From NCBI GenBank assembly GCA_028287885.1, contig JAQBOT010000450.1, positions 1 through 13,260 of the forward strand: a stretch of 13,260 nt of DNA, in the 5' to 3' direction. The notes under the pieces are model-generated. The model did not search any database, was not told the origin of the DNA, and saw only the letters and a program-made list of their open reading frames with translations. The translations under genes and the position numbers were made by a program. The DNA comes from Pedobacter sp. (lineage in GTDB: Bacteria; Bacteroidota; Bacteroidia; Sphingobacteriales; Sphingobacteriaceae). This document shows, one piece after another, positions 1-6,611 of the stretch (position 1 is the first letter of the stretch; the number at the start of each line of letters is the position of its first letter).

Positions 1-595
1 TTGCGGTAATAATCTGAGGAAGCTTATTGGTTCCAATATGCGGACGGGCATCGATCAGGATATCTGCTGGAGCACCATGCTGAACGAAGGTTTCCAATAC
101 ATTATTTACATCCCCGCGCTTGTTTGATCGGGTATAGAGTTTTCCATCAGAGTAAGTTCCGGCTCCCCCCTCCCCATAGCAATAGTTGGATTCTGTATTT
201 ACGAGGCCCTCTTTGTTGATGGTGGCAAGATCACGCCGGCGTTGTTTAACATCCTTGCCACGTTCAAGTACAATGGGCTTAAATCCGTTCAAAATACATT
301 GCAATGCGGCAAATAATCCCGCAGGACCGGCACCGACAATAAGTACATCCGGCCTATTGACTACACTGGGGAAATTGGTGGAATATATATCGGGCAGCGC
401 TTGCTCATCAATAAAGGCACGGACTTGCAATCTGTAAATTACCAGTCTGGAACGGGCATCAATGGATCGTTTTAAAACCTTATGGTCTAAAATACGTTTT
501 TGATCAATCTGAAGAGCAACAGATAAAGCAGCCAAAATTGCAGATGTATTCTCTATATCGGCTGGGGATAGCTTGATTTCGATGTCTTTTTGCAT
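1..595 (-). CDS. NAD(P)/FAD-dependent oxidoreductase, COG2509 type (5' part, cut by window edge)
   Basis: The gene starts at the ATG read leftwards from 595 and runs off the left edge, leaving 198 codons in the window. The N-terminal ~80 residues form the extension typical of the uncharacterised FAD-dependent dehydrogenases of COG2509. A Rossmann dinucleotide site follows: V-G-A-G-P-A-G-L at residues 87-94, with the acidic end of the second strand at Glu111 (V-L-E-R-G). About 40 residues later comes the family segment Y-G-E-G-G-A-G-T-Y-S-D-G-K, which is characteristic of this family. It is expected to be a cytoplasmic flavoprotein; its substrate is unknown for most members. The catalytic and C-terminal parts lie outside the window. 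A TACCTTTG motif 32 bp upstream supports the chosen start. The family assignment is from sequence pattern only, but the motif order is distinctive. Confidence 0.88.
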   Translation of the reverse strand, partial: MQKDIEIKLSPADIENTSAILAALSVALQIDQKRILDHKVLKRSIDARSRLVIYRLQVRAFIDEQALPDIYSTNFPSVVNRPDVLIVGAGPAGLFAALQCILNGFKPIVLERGKDVKQRRRDLATINKEGLVNTESNYCYGEGGAGTYSDGKLYTRSNKRGDVNNVLETFVQHGAPADILIDARPHIGTNKLPQIITA

Positions 596-626
596 ATTCT
601 TGTCAGGTTTCTATCCTGAATTGTAA

Positions 627-634
627 CAAAGGTA
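627..634 (-). promoter_or_regulatory. Candidate Bacteroidota -7 promoter element (TACCTTTG) for the FAD-dehydrogenase gene
   Basis: On the minus strand these bases read TACCTTTG, an exact match to the Bacteroidota -7 consensus TAnnTTTG. The start codon lies 32 bp downstream, which leaves a leader of about 25 nt. I did not find a clear TTTG/TTG -33 element at the usual spacing, so this is a half-supported promoter. A short inverted repeat (TCAGG at 603-607, CCTGA at 615-619) would lie in the leader. Confidence 0.45.
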
Positions 635-661
635 CAGAAATTGAGCTCTAATATGTAAATT

Positions 662-673
662 AACGTTAACGTT
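662..673. promoter_or_regulatory. Perfect 12-bp palindrome AACGTTAACGTT upstream of lemA
   Basis: The 12 bases are identical to their reverse complement and sit in the divergent interval between the FAD-dehydrogenase gene and lemA, 45 bp before the lemA start. Immediately downstream is a separate 6-bp inverted repeat (GAAGTC at 674-679, GACTTC at 691-696, 11-nt loop). The pair could be an operator plus leader hairpin for the lemA row. No regulator is known or visible, so the role is inferred from position and symmetry alone. Confidence 0.3.
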
Positions 674-717
674 GAAGTCGGCAAAACGTAGACTTCCTTA
701 AATCTAAAATTTTAAAC

Positions 718-1302
718 ATGAAAAAAATCGTATTAGTAGTTGTAGGAGTCCTGATCTTGTTTATTGCTTTCAGTGGTTGCAGTGGCTACAATAATCTCGT
801 TAAACTTGATGAGGATGTAAAAACCAAATGGAACCAGGTTGAAACGCAATATCAACGCCGGTCTGATTTAATCCCCAACTTGGTAAGTACTGTTAAGGGT
901 GCTGCTAAGTTTGAACAAACTACATTAACACAAGTTATTGAGGCACGTTCTAAGGCAAGCCAGATCACGGTAGATCCAACAAAACTTACAGCAGAAAACA
1001 TTGGTAAATTTCAAGCCGCACAAGGTGAGGTTAGTCAGGCTCTAGGCCGATTGATGGTATTGACAGAGAACTATCCGCAACTACGTGCAACACAGCAATT
1101 CAGCGATCTTTCGGCACAATTGGAAGGAACTGAAAACAGAATTGCAACATCCCGCAGAGATTTCAACGAATCTGTCCAAACCTTCAACACGAAAGTGAGA
1201 TCGTTTCCTAATAACCTTACAGCCGGAATATTCGGATTTTCACAAAAAGCTGGCTTTAAAGCCGATGCAGGTGCTCAAAATGCCCCTAAGGTGCAATTCT
1301 AA
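718..1302 (+). CDS. lemA: LemA family protein
   Basis: This is a 194-residue protein with an N-terminal hydrophobic segment (residues 4-18) followed by S-G-C-S-G-Y-N-N. Cys21 could be a lipidation site, but Phe at -3 is not a classical lipobox, so a plain N-terminal membrane anchor is equally possible. The LemA core is clear: the block from Tyr24-Asn25 through L-V-K-L-D-E-D-V, K-W-N-Q-V-E-T-Q-Y-Q-R-R and D-L-I-P-N-L-V-S-T-V-K. A helical body follows, with the usual A-R-S-K-A and S-Q-A-L-G-R-L segments. The length is normal for the family. LemA proteins are membrane-anchored helical bundles of uncertain biochemical role, repeatedly found beside TPM-domain genes as here. The start is preceded by an A/T-rich leader without a Shine-Dalgarno sequence, as usual in this phylum. 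The next gene begins 74 bp downstream, across a hairpin. Confidence 0.95.
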   Translation: MKKIVLVVVGVLILFIAFSGCSGYNNLVKLDEDVKTKWNQVETQYQRRSDLIPNLVSTVKGAAKFEQTTLTQVIEARSKASQITVDPTKLTAENIGKFQAAQGEVSQALGRLMVLTENYPQLRATQQFSDLSAQLEGTENRIATSRRDFNESVQTFNTKVRSFPNNLTAGIFGFSQKAGFKADAGAQNAPKVQF

Positions 1303-1319
1303 TTCCTAAAACACGTTTC

Positions 1320-1358
1320 AAGGGTAATGTAGGTTTAACTTAAGCCTATGTTACCCTT
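1320..1358 (+). terminator. Intergenic RNA hairpin between lemA and the TPM genes (terminator, attenuator or processing site)
   Basis: An imperfect inverted repeat has arms at 1320-1337 and 1341-1358. As RNA of the plus strand it pairs over 18 bp, including three G.U wobbles (1328/1350, 1329/1349, 1334/1344), around a 3-nt loop. A T-rich but interrupted tract follows. On the minus strand the three wobbles would be A/C mismatches, so the structure fits plus-strand RNA specifically. It begins 18 nt after the lemA stop and ends 18 nt before the next start, so it may partly terminate the transcript or protect the lemA message. Which of these applies is inference. Confidence 0.55.
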
Positions 1359-1376
1359 ATTTATATTTAATCAACT

Positions 1377-1820
1377 ATGGCACTTTTCACAGAAGAAGAA
1401 CAAGAAATGGTTACGGCTGCAATCGCTGATGCGGAAAAGCTAACCTCTGGAGAAATAAGGATTGCTATTGAAAAACATTGCCCTGGAGAGCCACTTGAAC
1501 GTGCAACAACGTATTTCAGTAAACTGAACATGGAGAAAACAGTACACCGGAATGGAGTACTGATCTATCTTGCTCATGAAGACCATAAGTTTGCCATCAT
1601 CGGCGATAGTGGGATCAATAAAGTTGTACCCAGCGATTTCTGGGAGATGACTAAGGTAGCCATGAGGGCACATTTCGCCAATGGAAGTTTGGTAAACGGT
1701 ATTATCGCGGGTGTAAGCCTTGCCGGAGAAAAGCTTGCTTTATTTTTCCCGTATGACAATGGAGATGTAAACGAACTACCAAATGATATTTATTTCACAG
1801 ATCAAAACAAACCCAAATAA
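1377..1820 (+). CDS. TPM-domain protein, short form without signal peptide
   Basis: The 147-residue protein consists of little more than one TPM domain (the TLP18.3/Psb32/MOLO-1 fold). Visible family features are the N-terminal helix of E-E-E-Q-E-M-V with T-S-G-E-I-R-I-A-I-E at residues 23-32, the strand H-R-N-G-V-L-I-Y-L-A near residues 57-66, and A-I-I-G-D-S-G-I-N near 73-81. A hydrophobic helix (residues ~103-116) lies in the C-terminal half. There is no signal peptide or obvious membrane anchor, unlike its downstream neighbour, so it is probably cytoplasmic or peripheral. TPM domains have been linked to acid phosphatase activity in plant TLP18.3 and to complex maintenance; no function can be assigned here. 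It is separated from the next TPM gene by only 3 nt, so the two are almost certainly co-translated. Confidence 0.9.
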   Translation: MALFTEEEQEMVTAAIADAEKLTSGEIRIAIEKHCPGEPLERATTYFSKLNMEKTVHRNGVLIYLAHEDHKFAIIGDSGINKVVPSDFWEMTKVAMRAHFANGSLVNGIIAGVSLAGEKLALFFPYDNGDVNELPNDIYFTDQNKPK

Positions 1821-1823
1821 GCT

Positions 1824-2609
1824 ATGAATAGACTTTTAATAGCTTTTTTGCTGATACTTACCTGTGGTAGATTATTTGCTCAGGACCTACCTGAAAAGCC
1901 CTCCAAACTTGTAAACGATTATACAAACACTTTATCTGCTTCGCAACTACAGCAGCTTGAAAGCAAGTTGGTTGCTTTTGATGATTCCAGCTCAACTCAA
2001 ATAGCAATTGCGATGGTCAAATCTGTCGGCGATTATGACATTAATGATTATGCGCTGCAGTTGGGCAGGAAATGGGGCGTTGGGGGCAATAAGAAGAACA
2101 ATGGTGTAATGATCGTTGTGGCGCTTGGTGACCGCAAGATTTCCATTCAGACAGGCTATGGCATTGAAGGCGCATTGCCTGATGTGTATACGAATCGCAT
2201 TATAGAAAACGATATAAAACCTGCATTTAAGGCAGGGGATTATTATGCGGGACTTGATGCTGGTACAAACTCCATCATTAAACTGGTTAAGGGCGAGTAC
2301 AAGGCCGACGCACCTAAGAAGAGGGCAAGTAAAGACAATGGAAGTGCAATACCGATTCTAGTTATCATAGTTGTAATCATCATCTTTCTTATCAAAAGAG
2401 GGGGCCGAGGCGGTGGTGGTAGTCAGGTCATAGGCGGCCGTGGTGTTGCAAATGCCTTATTCTGGAGCATGTTGTTTAGTGGCGGTGGGCGAAGTTCAGG
2501 TAGCGGCTTTGGCGGTGGCTTTGGCGGCGGTGGTGGAAGCAGTGGTGGTGGATTTGGTGGCTTCGGCGGCGGTAGTTTCGGTGGTGGTGGAAGTAGTGGA
2601 AGCTGGTAA
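1824..2609 (+). CDS. TPM-domain protein with signal peptide, membrane segment and Gly/Ser-rich tail (YgcG-like)
   Basis: The 261-residue protein starts with a signal peptide (hydrophobic residues 4-13, likely cut after Ala19 in L-F-A-Q). A TPM domain follows at about residues 28-158, with the family motifs L-V-N-D-Y-T-N-T-L-S, T-Q-I-A-I-A-M-V, N-N-G-V-M-I-V-V-A-L-G-D-R-K and I-Q-T-G-Y-G-I-E-G-A-L-P-D. After a charged linker comes one transmembrane segment (about 176-190) ending in Lys-Arg. The tail from ~193 onward is dominated by Gly, Ser and Phe and ends in G-G-G-G-S-S-G-S-W. This layout and the Gly-rich end with terminal Trp are typical of YgcG-like TPM proteins. The TPM domain should face the periplasm with the Gly-rich tail inside. 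It follows the short TPM gene by 3 nt and precedes the Nudix gene by 13 nt. Confidence 0.94.
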   Translation: MNRLLIAFLLILTCGRLFAQDLPEKPSKLVNDYTNTLSASQLQQLESKLVAFDDSSSTQIAIAMVKSVGDYDINDYALQLGRKWGVGGNKKNNGVMIVVALGDRKISIQTGYGIEGALPDVYTNRIIENDIKPAFKAGDYYAGLDAGTNSIIKLVKGEYKADAPKKRASKDNGSAIPILVIIVVIIIFLIKRGGRGGGGSQVIGGRGVANALFWSMLFSGGGRSSGSGFGGGFGGGGGSSGGGFGGFGGGSFGGGGSSGSW

Positions 2610-2622
2610 TTAGAAAATATTT

Positions 2623-3174
2623 ATGGAGATTGAAAAATGGGATAAGCTTTCTACAAGATACCTTGTGAGAGAAAAATGGGCAACGTTACGGGTAGATACC
2701 GTTAAGCTGCAGAATGGACCAGTTAAAGATGATTACTACGTTCTGGAGTATCCGGAATGGGTGAACGCGGTTGCAGTTACAGAAGACAACAAGATTGTTT
2801 TGGTAAGGCAGTATCGCCATGCGGCGGATATTATATCGCTGGAAATTCCTGGTGGCGTTGTAGATCCAGGTGAAGAACCGGAACACGCGATTAAAAGGGA
2901 AATGCTTGAAGAAACAGGTTATTCCTTCAAAACACAGGAACTTATTGCAACAGTTTACCCGAATCCGGCAACATCTACAAACAAGACTTTCACTTATCTG
3001 CTAACTGGTGGTGTAAAAACACATGAACAGCACCTGGATGAACATGAGATATTAAACGTTGAGGAGTACAGTTTTGAGGAAGTGAAGCAGTTGTTGCTTG
3101 ACAATGAGATCGCACAGTCTCTGCACATCAATGGCCTGTTTTACGGGCTTTTAAAGCTTGGTGTAATTAAATAA
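2623..3174 (+). CDS. Nudix hydrolase, ADP-ribose pyrophosphatase type
   Basis: The 183-residue protein has a complete Nudix box, Gly78-x5-Glu84-x7-Arg92-Glu93-Met-x-Glu96-Glu97-x-Gly99-Tyr100. Pro115 lies 15 residues after the box, the position described as characteristic of ADP-ribose pyrophosphatases. The N-terminal ~45 residues (R-V-D-T-V-K-L, Y-Y-V-L-E-Y) form the extra beta domain used for dimerisation in that subfamily, and V-R-Q-Y-R at 61-65 is also typical. The expected reaction is cleavage of ADP-ribose to AMP and ribose 5-phosphate in the cytoplasm, metal dependent. Other NDP-sugars are possible substrates. It is the last gene of the lemA-TPM-TPM row and is followed by a strong terminator 20 nt downstream. 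Confidence 0.92.
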   Translation: MEIEKWDKLSTRYLVREKWATLRVDTVKLQNGPVKDDYYVLEYPEWVNAVAVTEDNKIVLVRQYRHAADIISLEIPGGVVDPGEEPEHAIKREMLEETGYSFKTQELIATVYPNPATSTNKTFTYLLTGGVKTHEQHLDEHEILNVEEYSFEEVKQLLLDNEIAQSLHINGLFYGLLKLGVIK

Positions 3175-3194
3175 AAACAAGCAACTTAAGTTAT

Positions 3195-3238
3195 AAAGAA
3201 GAAGCCCCTGATGGACATCCATCAGGGGCTTCTTCTTT
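3195..3238. terminator. Bidirectional terminator between the Nudix gene and dnaA
   Basis: A perfect 20-bp stem (3195-3214 with 3219-3238) closes a 4-nt loop. Its G/C-rich core is GCCCCTGATGG with AAGAA/TTCTT flanks, so the 3' side is T-rich when read in either direction. It sits 20 nt after the Nudix stop and 15 nt after the end of dnaA read on the other strand. It fits intrinsic termination of both converging genes. Confidence 0.9.
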
Positions 3239-3253
3239 TAAGGTCCATTTGCC

Positions 3254-4684
3254 TTAGCTCATCTTTAACTTCTTTTGAATGTCGTGAACATATCCCTTGA
3301 ACTTCTTGTCTGTTTCAATCAAATCTTCTACGGTCTGACATGCATAGATAACTGTAGAGTGATCCCTGCCACCGAAAAACGCTCCTATTGTCTTAAGTGA
3401 GGATTTTGTATGGCTCTTGGACAGGTACATAGAAATTTGTCTGGCCTGAACAATTTCACGTTTACGCGTTGGTGATTTCACCATATCAACGGGAACCTCG
3501 AAGTACTCACATACGAGTTTCTGAATGAACTCCATTGAAATCTCTTTGCTGGTGTGCTTAATGAAGTTCTTCAACATCTGTTTAGCCAGTGCAAGATCAA
3601 TATCCTTTTTGTTCATTGTAGACTGTGCTAGCAGAGATACCATTGCACCTTCAAGTTCCCTTACGTTGTTATCGATGTTGTGGGCAACATACTCAATAAC
3701 TTCTCCAGGCAATTCAATACCATCGGCATACATCTTTTTCTTCAGGATGGCGATTCTGGTTTCCAGATCAGGGATTTGAAGATCTGCAGAAAGGCCCCAT
3801 TTAAAACGACTTAACAGGCGCTCTTCTAAACCAGACAGATCTTTAGGCGATTTATCAGAGGATAGGATTACCTGTTTTCCAGACTGGTGTAGGTGGTTGA
3901 AAATATGGAAGAAGATGTCCTGTGTTTTCTCTTTACCGGCAAAGTTGTGTACATCATCCATGATGATGACGTCCATGGCCTGGTAGAAGTTCACAAAATC
4001 ATTTATGGTGTTGTTCTTCAGGGAGTCTACAAACTGCTGGCAGAACTTCTCACAAGAAACGTAGATGACCAATTTATCGGGCATTGTTCTTTTAATCTCA
4101 TTCCCGATGGCTTGTGCAAGGTGTGTTTTACCTAAACCAACGCCTCCGTAAATCATTAATGGATTAAATGAAGTACCTCCTGGCTTTGCAGCAACAGCGT
4201 AGCCAGCTGAACGGGCTAAACGGTTGCAATCTCCCTCAATGTAGTTTTCAAACGTGTAGTTGGAATTTAATTGTGGGTCTACATTCAGTTTCTTCAGTCC
4301 GGGAATAATAAAAGGATTTTTAATGTCTTTGTTTATGGATACTGGGATCGGCATAGATTGAATCTTAGCTTCTGCCCCATTACCATTCGAAGGCATGTTT
4401 GTAGTATACGGGTTTCCTGTGCTTGAAGATTTGTCTACAACGATGTTGTATTCCAGTCTTCCTTCATCTCCAAGTTGCTTCTTTACGGTCTTGCGTAATA
4501 GTCCAACGTAGTGCTCTTCCAGCCATTCATAGAAGAATAAACTAGGCACCTGGATAGTTAAAACTTTGCCATCCAATTTAAGGGCAGAGATCGGTTCGAA
4601 CCAAGTTTTAAAGCTTTGGGTCGGGATGTTATCCTTAATGATTTGGAGACAGTTTTTCCATACTTCAGTGCAAGTTTTTTCCAT
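3254..4684 (-). CDS. dnaA: Chromosomal replication initiator protein DnaA
   Basis: The 476-residue protein has the full DnaA domain set. Domain I is at about 1-75, with T-Q-S-F-K-T-W-F at 22-29 for DnaB/partner contacts. A low-conservation linker covers about 85-125. The AAA+ domain spans about 142-360, with Walker A G-G-V-G-L-G-K-T at 180-187, Walker B V-I-I-M-D-D-V-H at 239-246, sensor I around V-I-L-S-S-D (272-277), a candidate arginine finger Arg293 in L-S-R-F-K-W-G-L, and sensor II Arg342 in N-V-R-E-L-E-G-A. Domain IV (about 378-476) carries the DNA-binding signature ending in G-R-D-H-S-T-V at 439-445. It binds ATP and DnaA boxes and opens the origin. The length is normal. The start is the first ATG of the conserved domain I. 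Three DnaA-box-like sites lie just upstream, which suggests autoregulation or an adjacent origin. Confidence 0.98.
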   Translation of the reverse strand: MEKTCTEVWKNCLQIIKDNIPTQSFKTWFEPISALKLDGKVLTIQVPSLFFYEWLEEHYVGLLRKTVKKQLGDEGRLEYNIVVDKSSSTGNPYTTNMPSNGNGAEAKIQSMPIPVSINKDIKNPFIIPGLKKLNVDPQLNSNYTFENYIEGDCNRLARSAGYAVAAKPGGTSFNPLMIYGGVGLGKTHLAQAIGNEIKRTMPDKLVIYVSCEKFCQQFVDSLKNNTINDFVNFYQAMDVIIMDDVHNFAGKEKTQDIFFHIFNHLHQSGKQVILSSDKSPKDLSGLEERLLSRFKWGLSADLQIPDLETRIAILKKKMYADGIELPGEVIEYVAHNIDNNVRELEGAMVSLLAQSTMNKKDIDLALAKQMLKNFIKHTSKEISMEFIQKLVCEYFEVPVDMVKSPTRKREIVQARQISMYLSKSHTKSSLKTIGAFFGGRDHSTVIYACQTVEDLIETDKKFKGYVHDIQKKLKMS

Positions 4685-4766
4685 TGTTATTCTATAATTT
4701 GTTGGTTTTCAGTAGCGATAAGTACGTATAAATACCGTGCTTTCGGGAGATCGAAGATTCAAAAAA

Positions 4767-4775
4767 TTATCAACA
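4767..4775 (+). promoter_or_regulatory. DnaA-box-like site TTATCAACA
   Basis: The 9-mer differs from the E. coli R-box consensus TTATCCACA at one position. It lies 83 bp upstream of the dnaA start in A/T-rich DNA, in the same orientation as the site at 4879. As a lone site it would be weak evidence; its value comes from the two other sites in the same short interval. Confidence 0.45.
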
Positions 4776-4850
4776 AAAAGAAAGGATTTCTGATATAATT
4801 CGTAACTGCTTAGCCCGCAATCGCATACACTGCCCGAGCTGAATACTTAA

Positions 4851-4859
4851 TGTGGATAA
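4851..4859 (-). promoter_or_regulatory. Perfect DnaA box (TTATCCACA on the minus strand)
   Basis: The plus strand reads TGTGGATAA, so the minus strand carries an exact TTATCCACA R-box. It faces the site at 4879-4887 in inverted orientation. The 19 bp between them (4860-4878) contain only three G/C bases, as expected for an easily melted stretch. It lies 167 bp upstream of the dnaA start. Confidence 0.65.
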
Positions 4860-4878
4860 CTATAATTGTTAACATTTA

Positions 4879-4887
4879 TTGTCCACA
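4879..4887 (+). promoter_or_regulatory. DnaA-box-like site TTGTCCACA
   Basis: One mismatch to TTATCCACA. It is paired with the perfect box at 4851-4859 in inverted orientation, 28 bp centre to centre. It lies only 12 bp beyond the stop codon of the mutase gene, so it belongs to the dnaA upstream interval rather than to coding sequence. Confidence 0.55.
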
Positions 4888-4898
4888 TTTCGATATTT

Positions 4899-6446
4899 TT
4901 AATACTCCCCAAACTCAGCGCGCAGGACGTCAGAAATTTCTCCCAAAGTGGCATATTCCTCCACAGCGGCCAAAATAAAGGGGATTATGTTCGTAGATGA
5001 GGCTGCAGCATGCTTTAATTCTGCTAATTTTTCCGTAACTGCAACAGCATTTCTCTGAATTTTCAACAATGTGATTTTATCGGCCTGAAAGTTGCGAATT
5101 GACTCATCAATTCTCATTACATCTGTAATTCCCTCCTGTTCCTGGGCAAATTTATTCACTCCTACAATGATGCGTTCGGCCGCTTCAACTTCGAGCTGAT
5201 GGTGGTAAGCCGCAATTGAAATCTCATTCTGTATGTAGCCATTTTCAATTGCTTCCACAGCACCTCCCATAGCATCAATTTTCTCTATGTACTGCTGCGC
5301 CGCCGCCTCAATTTCATCGGTAAGATTTTCCACAAAATAGGACCCCGCCAGCGGGTCGACAGTGTCGGTCACCCCACTTTCAAAGGCAATTACTTGTTGG
5401 GTTCTTAAGGCAATTTTGGCAGCCTCTTCTGTAGGTAAACTTAAGGCTTCGTCATAGCCGTTGGTGTGTAAGGACTGGGTGCCCCCCAACACCGCAGCCA
5501 TCGCCTGGTTGGTTACGCGGATCACATTGTTCAAAGGCTGTTGGGCGGTTAAGGTTGATCCTCCAGTTTGGGTATGGAAGCGAAGCATCTGCGCTTTTGG
5601 GTCAGTTGCGCCCATTTCTTTAGTGATGTTGGCCCACATTCTTCGTGCTGCCCGGAATTTTGCGATCTCCTCAAAGAAATTATTGTGACAATTGAAGAAA
5701 AAGGAGAGCCGCTTTGCAAATACATTGATGTCTAACCCTTTTTCCAAAGCTGCATTTAGATAGGCTTTACCGTTTGACAGTGTGAATGCAAGCTCCTGAA
5801 CTGCTGTAGAGCCAGCCTCACGAATGTGATAACCAGAAATAGATATGGTATTCCATTTCGGCACTTCCTTGCTGCAATACTCGAATATGTCTGTAATGAT
5901 CCGCATTGATGGCTTTGGTGGATATATATAGGTGCCACGTGCGGCATATTCTTTTAGAATGTCATTTTGAATGGTCCCGGAGATCTGCTTTAAATCTGCG
6001 CCTTGTTTTTTTGCCAGGGCGATATACATGGCCAGTAATATTGCTGCAGTGGCATTGATGGTCATAGATGTGGTGATCTTCTCGAGCTCAATCCCGTTGA
6101 ATAGGATTTCCATATCCTGTAGGGAATCTATTGCAACGCCAACTTTTCCCACCTCCCCTTCAGACATTTCATGATCTGAATCATAGCCGATCTGTGTAGG
6201 AAGATCGAAAGCTACCGACAACCCGGTGGTGCCCTGACTTAATAAATAATGGTATCTTTTGTTAGACTCTGCGGCCGTGGAAAAGCCGGCATACTGACGC
6301 ATGGTCCACAATCTACCGCGATACATGTCTTTTTGTATTCCTCTGGTGAAGGGAAACTCGCCTGGCTTCTCTGTCATCGGCTTTGCCGAGGTATATAGAT
6401 CTTTGATTTCGATGCCAGAACTCGTGGTAAACTTTTTCTCGGTCAT
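4899..6446 (-). CDS. Methylmalonyl-CoA mutase large (catalytic) subunit, without B12-binding domain
   Basis: This 515-residue protein is the TIM-barrel acyl-CoA mutase subunit. It shows [13 protein letters not shown] near 43-55, [12 protein letters not shown] at 74-85, T-Y-I-Y-P-P at 172-177 and [11 protein letters not shown] near 202-212. By alignment in mind to the Propionibacterium enzyme, Tyr52 matches Tyr89, Arg170 matches Arg207 and His207 matches His244. Tyr and Arg at the first two sites fit methylmalonyl-CoA rather than isobutyryl-CoA (Phe/Gln) or 2-hydroxyisobutyryl-CoA (Ile). The protein ends at E-F-G-E-Y, with no cobalamin D-x-H-x-x-G domain, so a separate small subunit must be encoded elsewhere. 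An in-frame ATG at 6494 would add 16 residues unlike the family; the ATG at 6446 (M-T-E-K-K-F) was preferred. Role: interconversion of methylmalonyl-CoA and succinyl-CoA in the cytoplasm. Confidence 0.93.
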   Translation of the reverse strand: MTEKKFTTSSGIEIKDLYTSAKPMTEKPGEFPFTRGIQKDMYRGRLWTMRQYAGFSTAAESNKRYHYLLSQGTTGLSVAFDLPTQIGYDSDHEMSEGEVGKVGVAIDSLQDMEILFNGIELEKITTSMTINATAAILLAMYIALAKKQGADLKQISGTIQNDILKEYAARGTYIYPPKPSMRIITDIFEYCSKEVPKWNTISISGYHIREAGSTAVQELAFTLSNGKAYLNAALEKGLDINVFAKRLSFFFNCHNNFFEEIAKFRAARRMWANITKEMGATDPKAQMLRFHTQTGGSTLTAQQPLNNVIRVTNQAMAAVLGGTQSLHTNGYDEALSLPTEEAAKIALRTQQVIAFESGVTDTVDPLAGSYFVENLTDEIEAAAQQYIEKIDAMGGAVEAIENGYIQNEISIAAYHHQLEVEAAERIIVGVNKFAQEQEGITDVMRIDESIRNFQADKITLLKIQRNAVAVTEKLAELKHAAASSTNIIPFILAAVEEYATLGEISDVLRAEFGEY

Positions 6447-6583
6447 AATTGTATTTCTTATAAAACGTAAATCGCCTGAGATCGATATCCGCATTCATCG
6501 AGTGTAAACAGGACAAATTGTGTTTATACAGTAATAATTGGGGGATTTACGCGAACAAAAATGTACAATTTATTTTTAATAAT

Positions 6584-6591
6584 TATATTTG
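6584..6591 (+). promoter_or_regulatory. Candidate -7 promoter element (TATATTTG) for the Fe-S carrier gene
   Basis: TATATTTG matches the Bacteroidota TAnnTTTG consensus and ends 20 bp before the start codon at 6612, which leaves a leader of roughly 12-15 nt. The surroundings are strongly A/T-rich, so a chance match is possible. I see no good TTTG -33 element. Confidence 0.4.
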
Positions 6592-6611
6592 TTCTTCCTA
6601 AATAAAATAAC

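Larger units (their letters stand above)
4685..4898. other. dnaA upstream intergenic interval: candidate oriC or DnaA autoregulatory region
   Basis: The 214 bp between dnaA and the mutase gene contain no open frame of note and no terminator hairpin. They hold three DnaA-box-like 9-mers, one of them perfect, plus A/T-rich stretches at about 4758-4800 and 4860-4900. dnaA lies next to oriC in many bacteria, and box clusters upstream of dnaA also serve its autoregulation. The cluster is small for a full origin. The sequence supports DnaA binding; origin function is inference. Confidence 0.45.

Noticed and set aside
1836..1868. Cys14 of the second TPM protein considered as a lipoprotein site
   Set aside because: The preceding residues (I-L-T) do not fit a lipobox, and a good type I cleavage site follows after Ala19.
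2484..2606. Repetitive GGT/GGC-rich DNA at the end of the second TPM gene, considered as a tandem repeat
   Set aside because: It is codon-level low complexity encoding the Gly/Ser-rich tail normal for YgcG-like TPM proteins, not an independent repeat element.
6447..6494. In-frame upstream ATG extending the mutase by 16 residues
   Set aside because: The extra residues do not resemble mutase N-termini, while the protein from the internal ATG (M-T-E-K-K-F) begins just as the family does.
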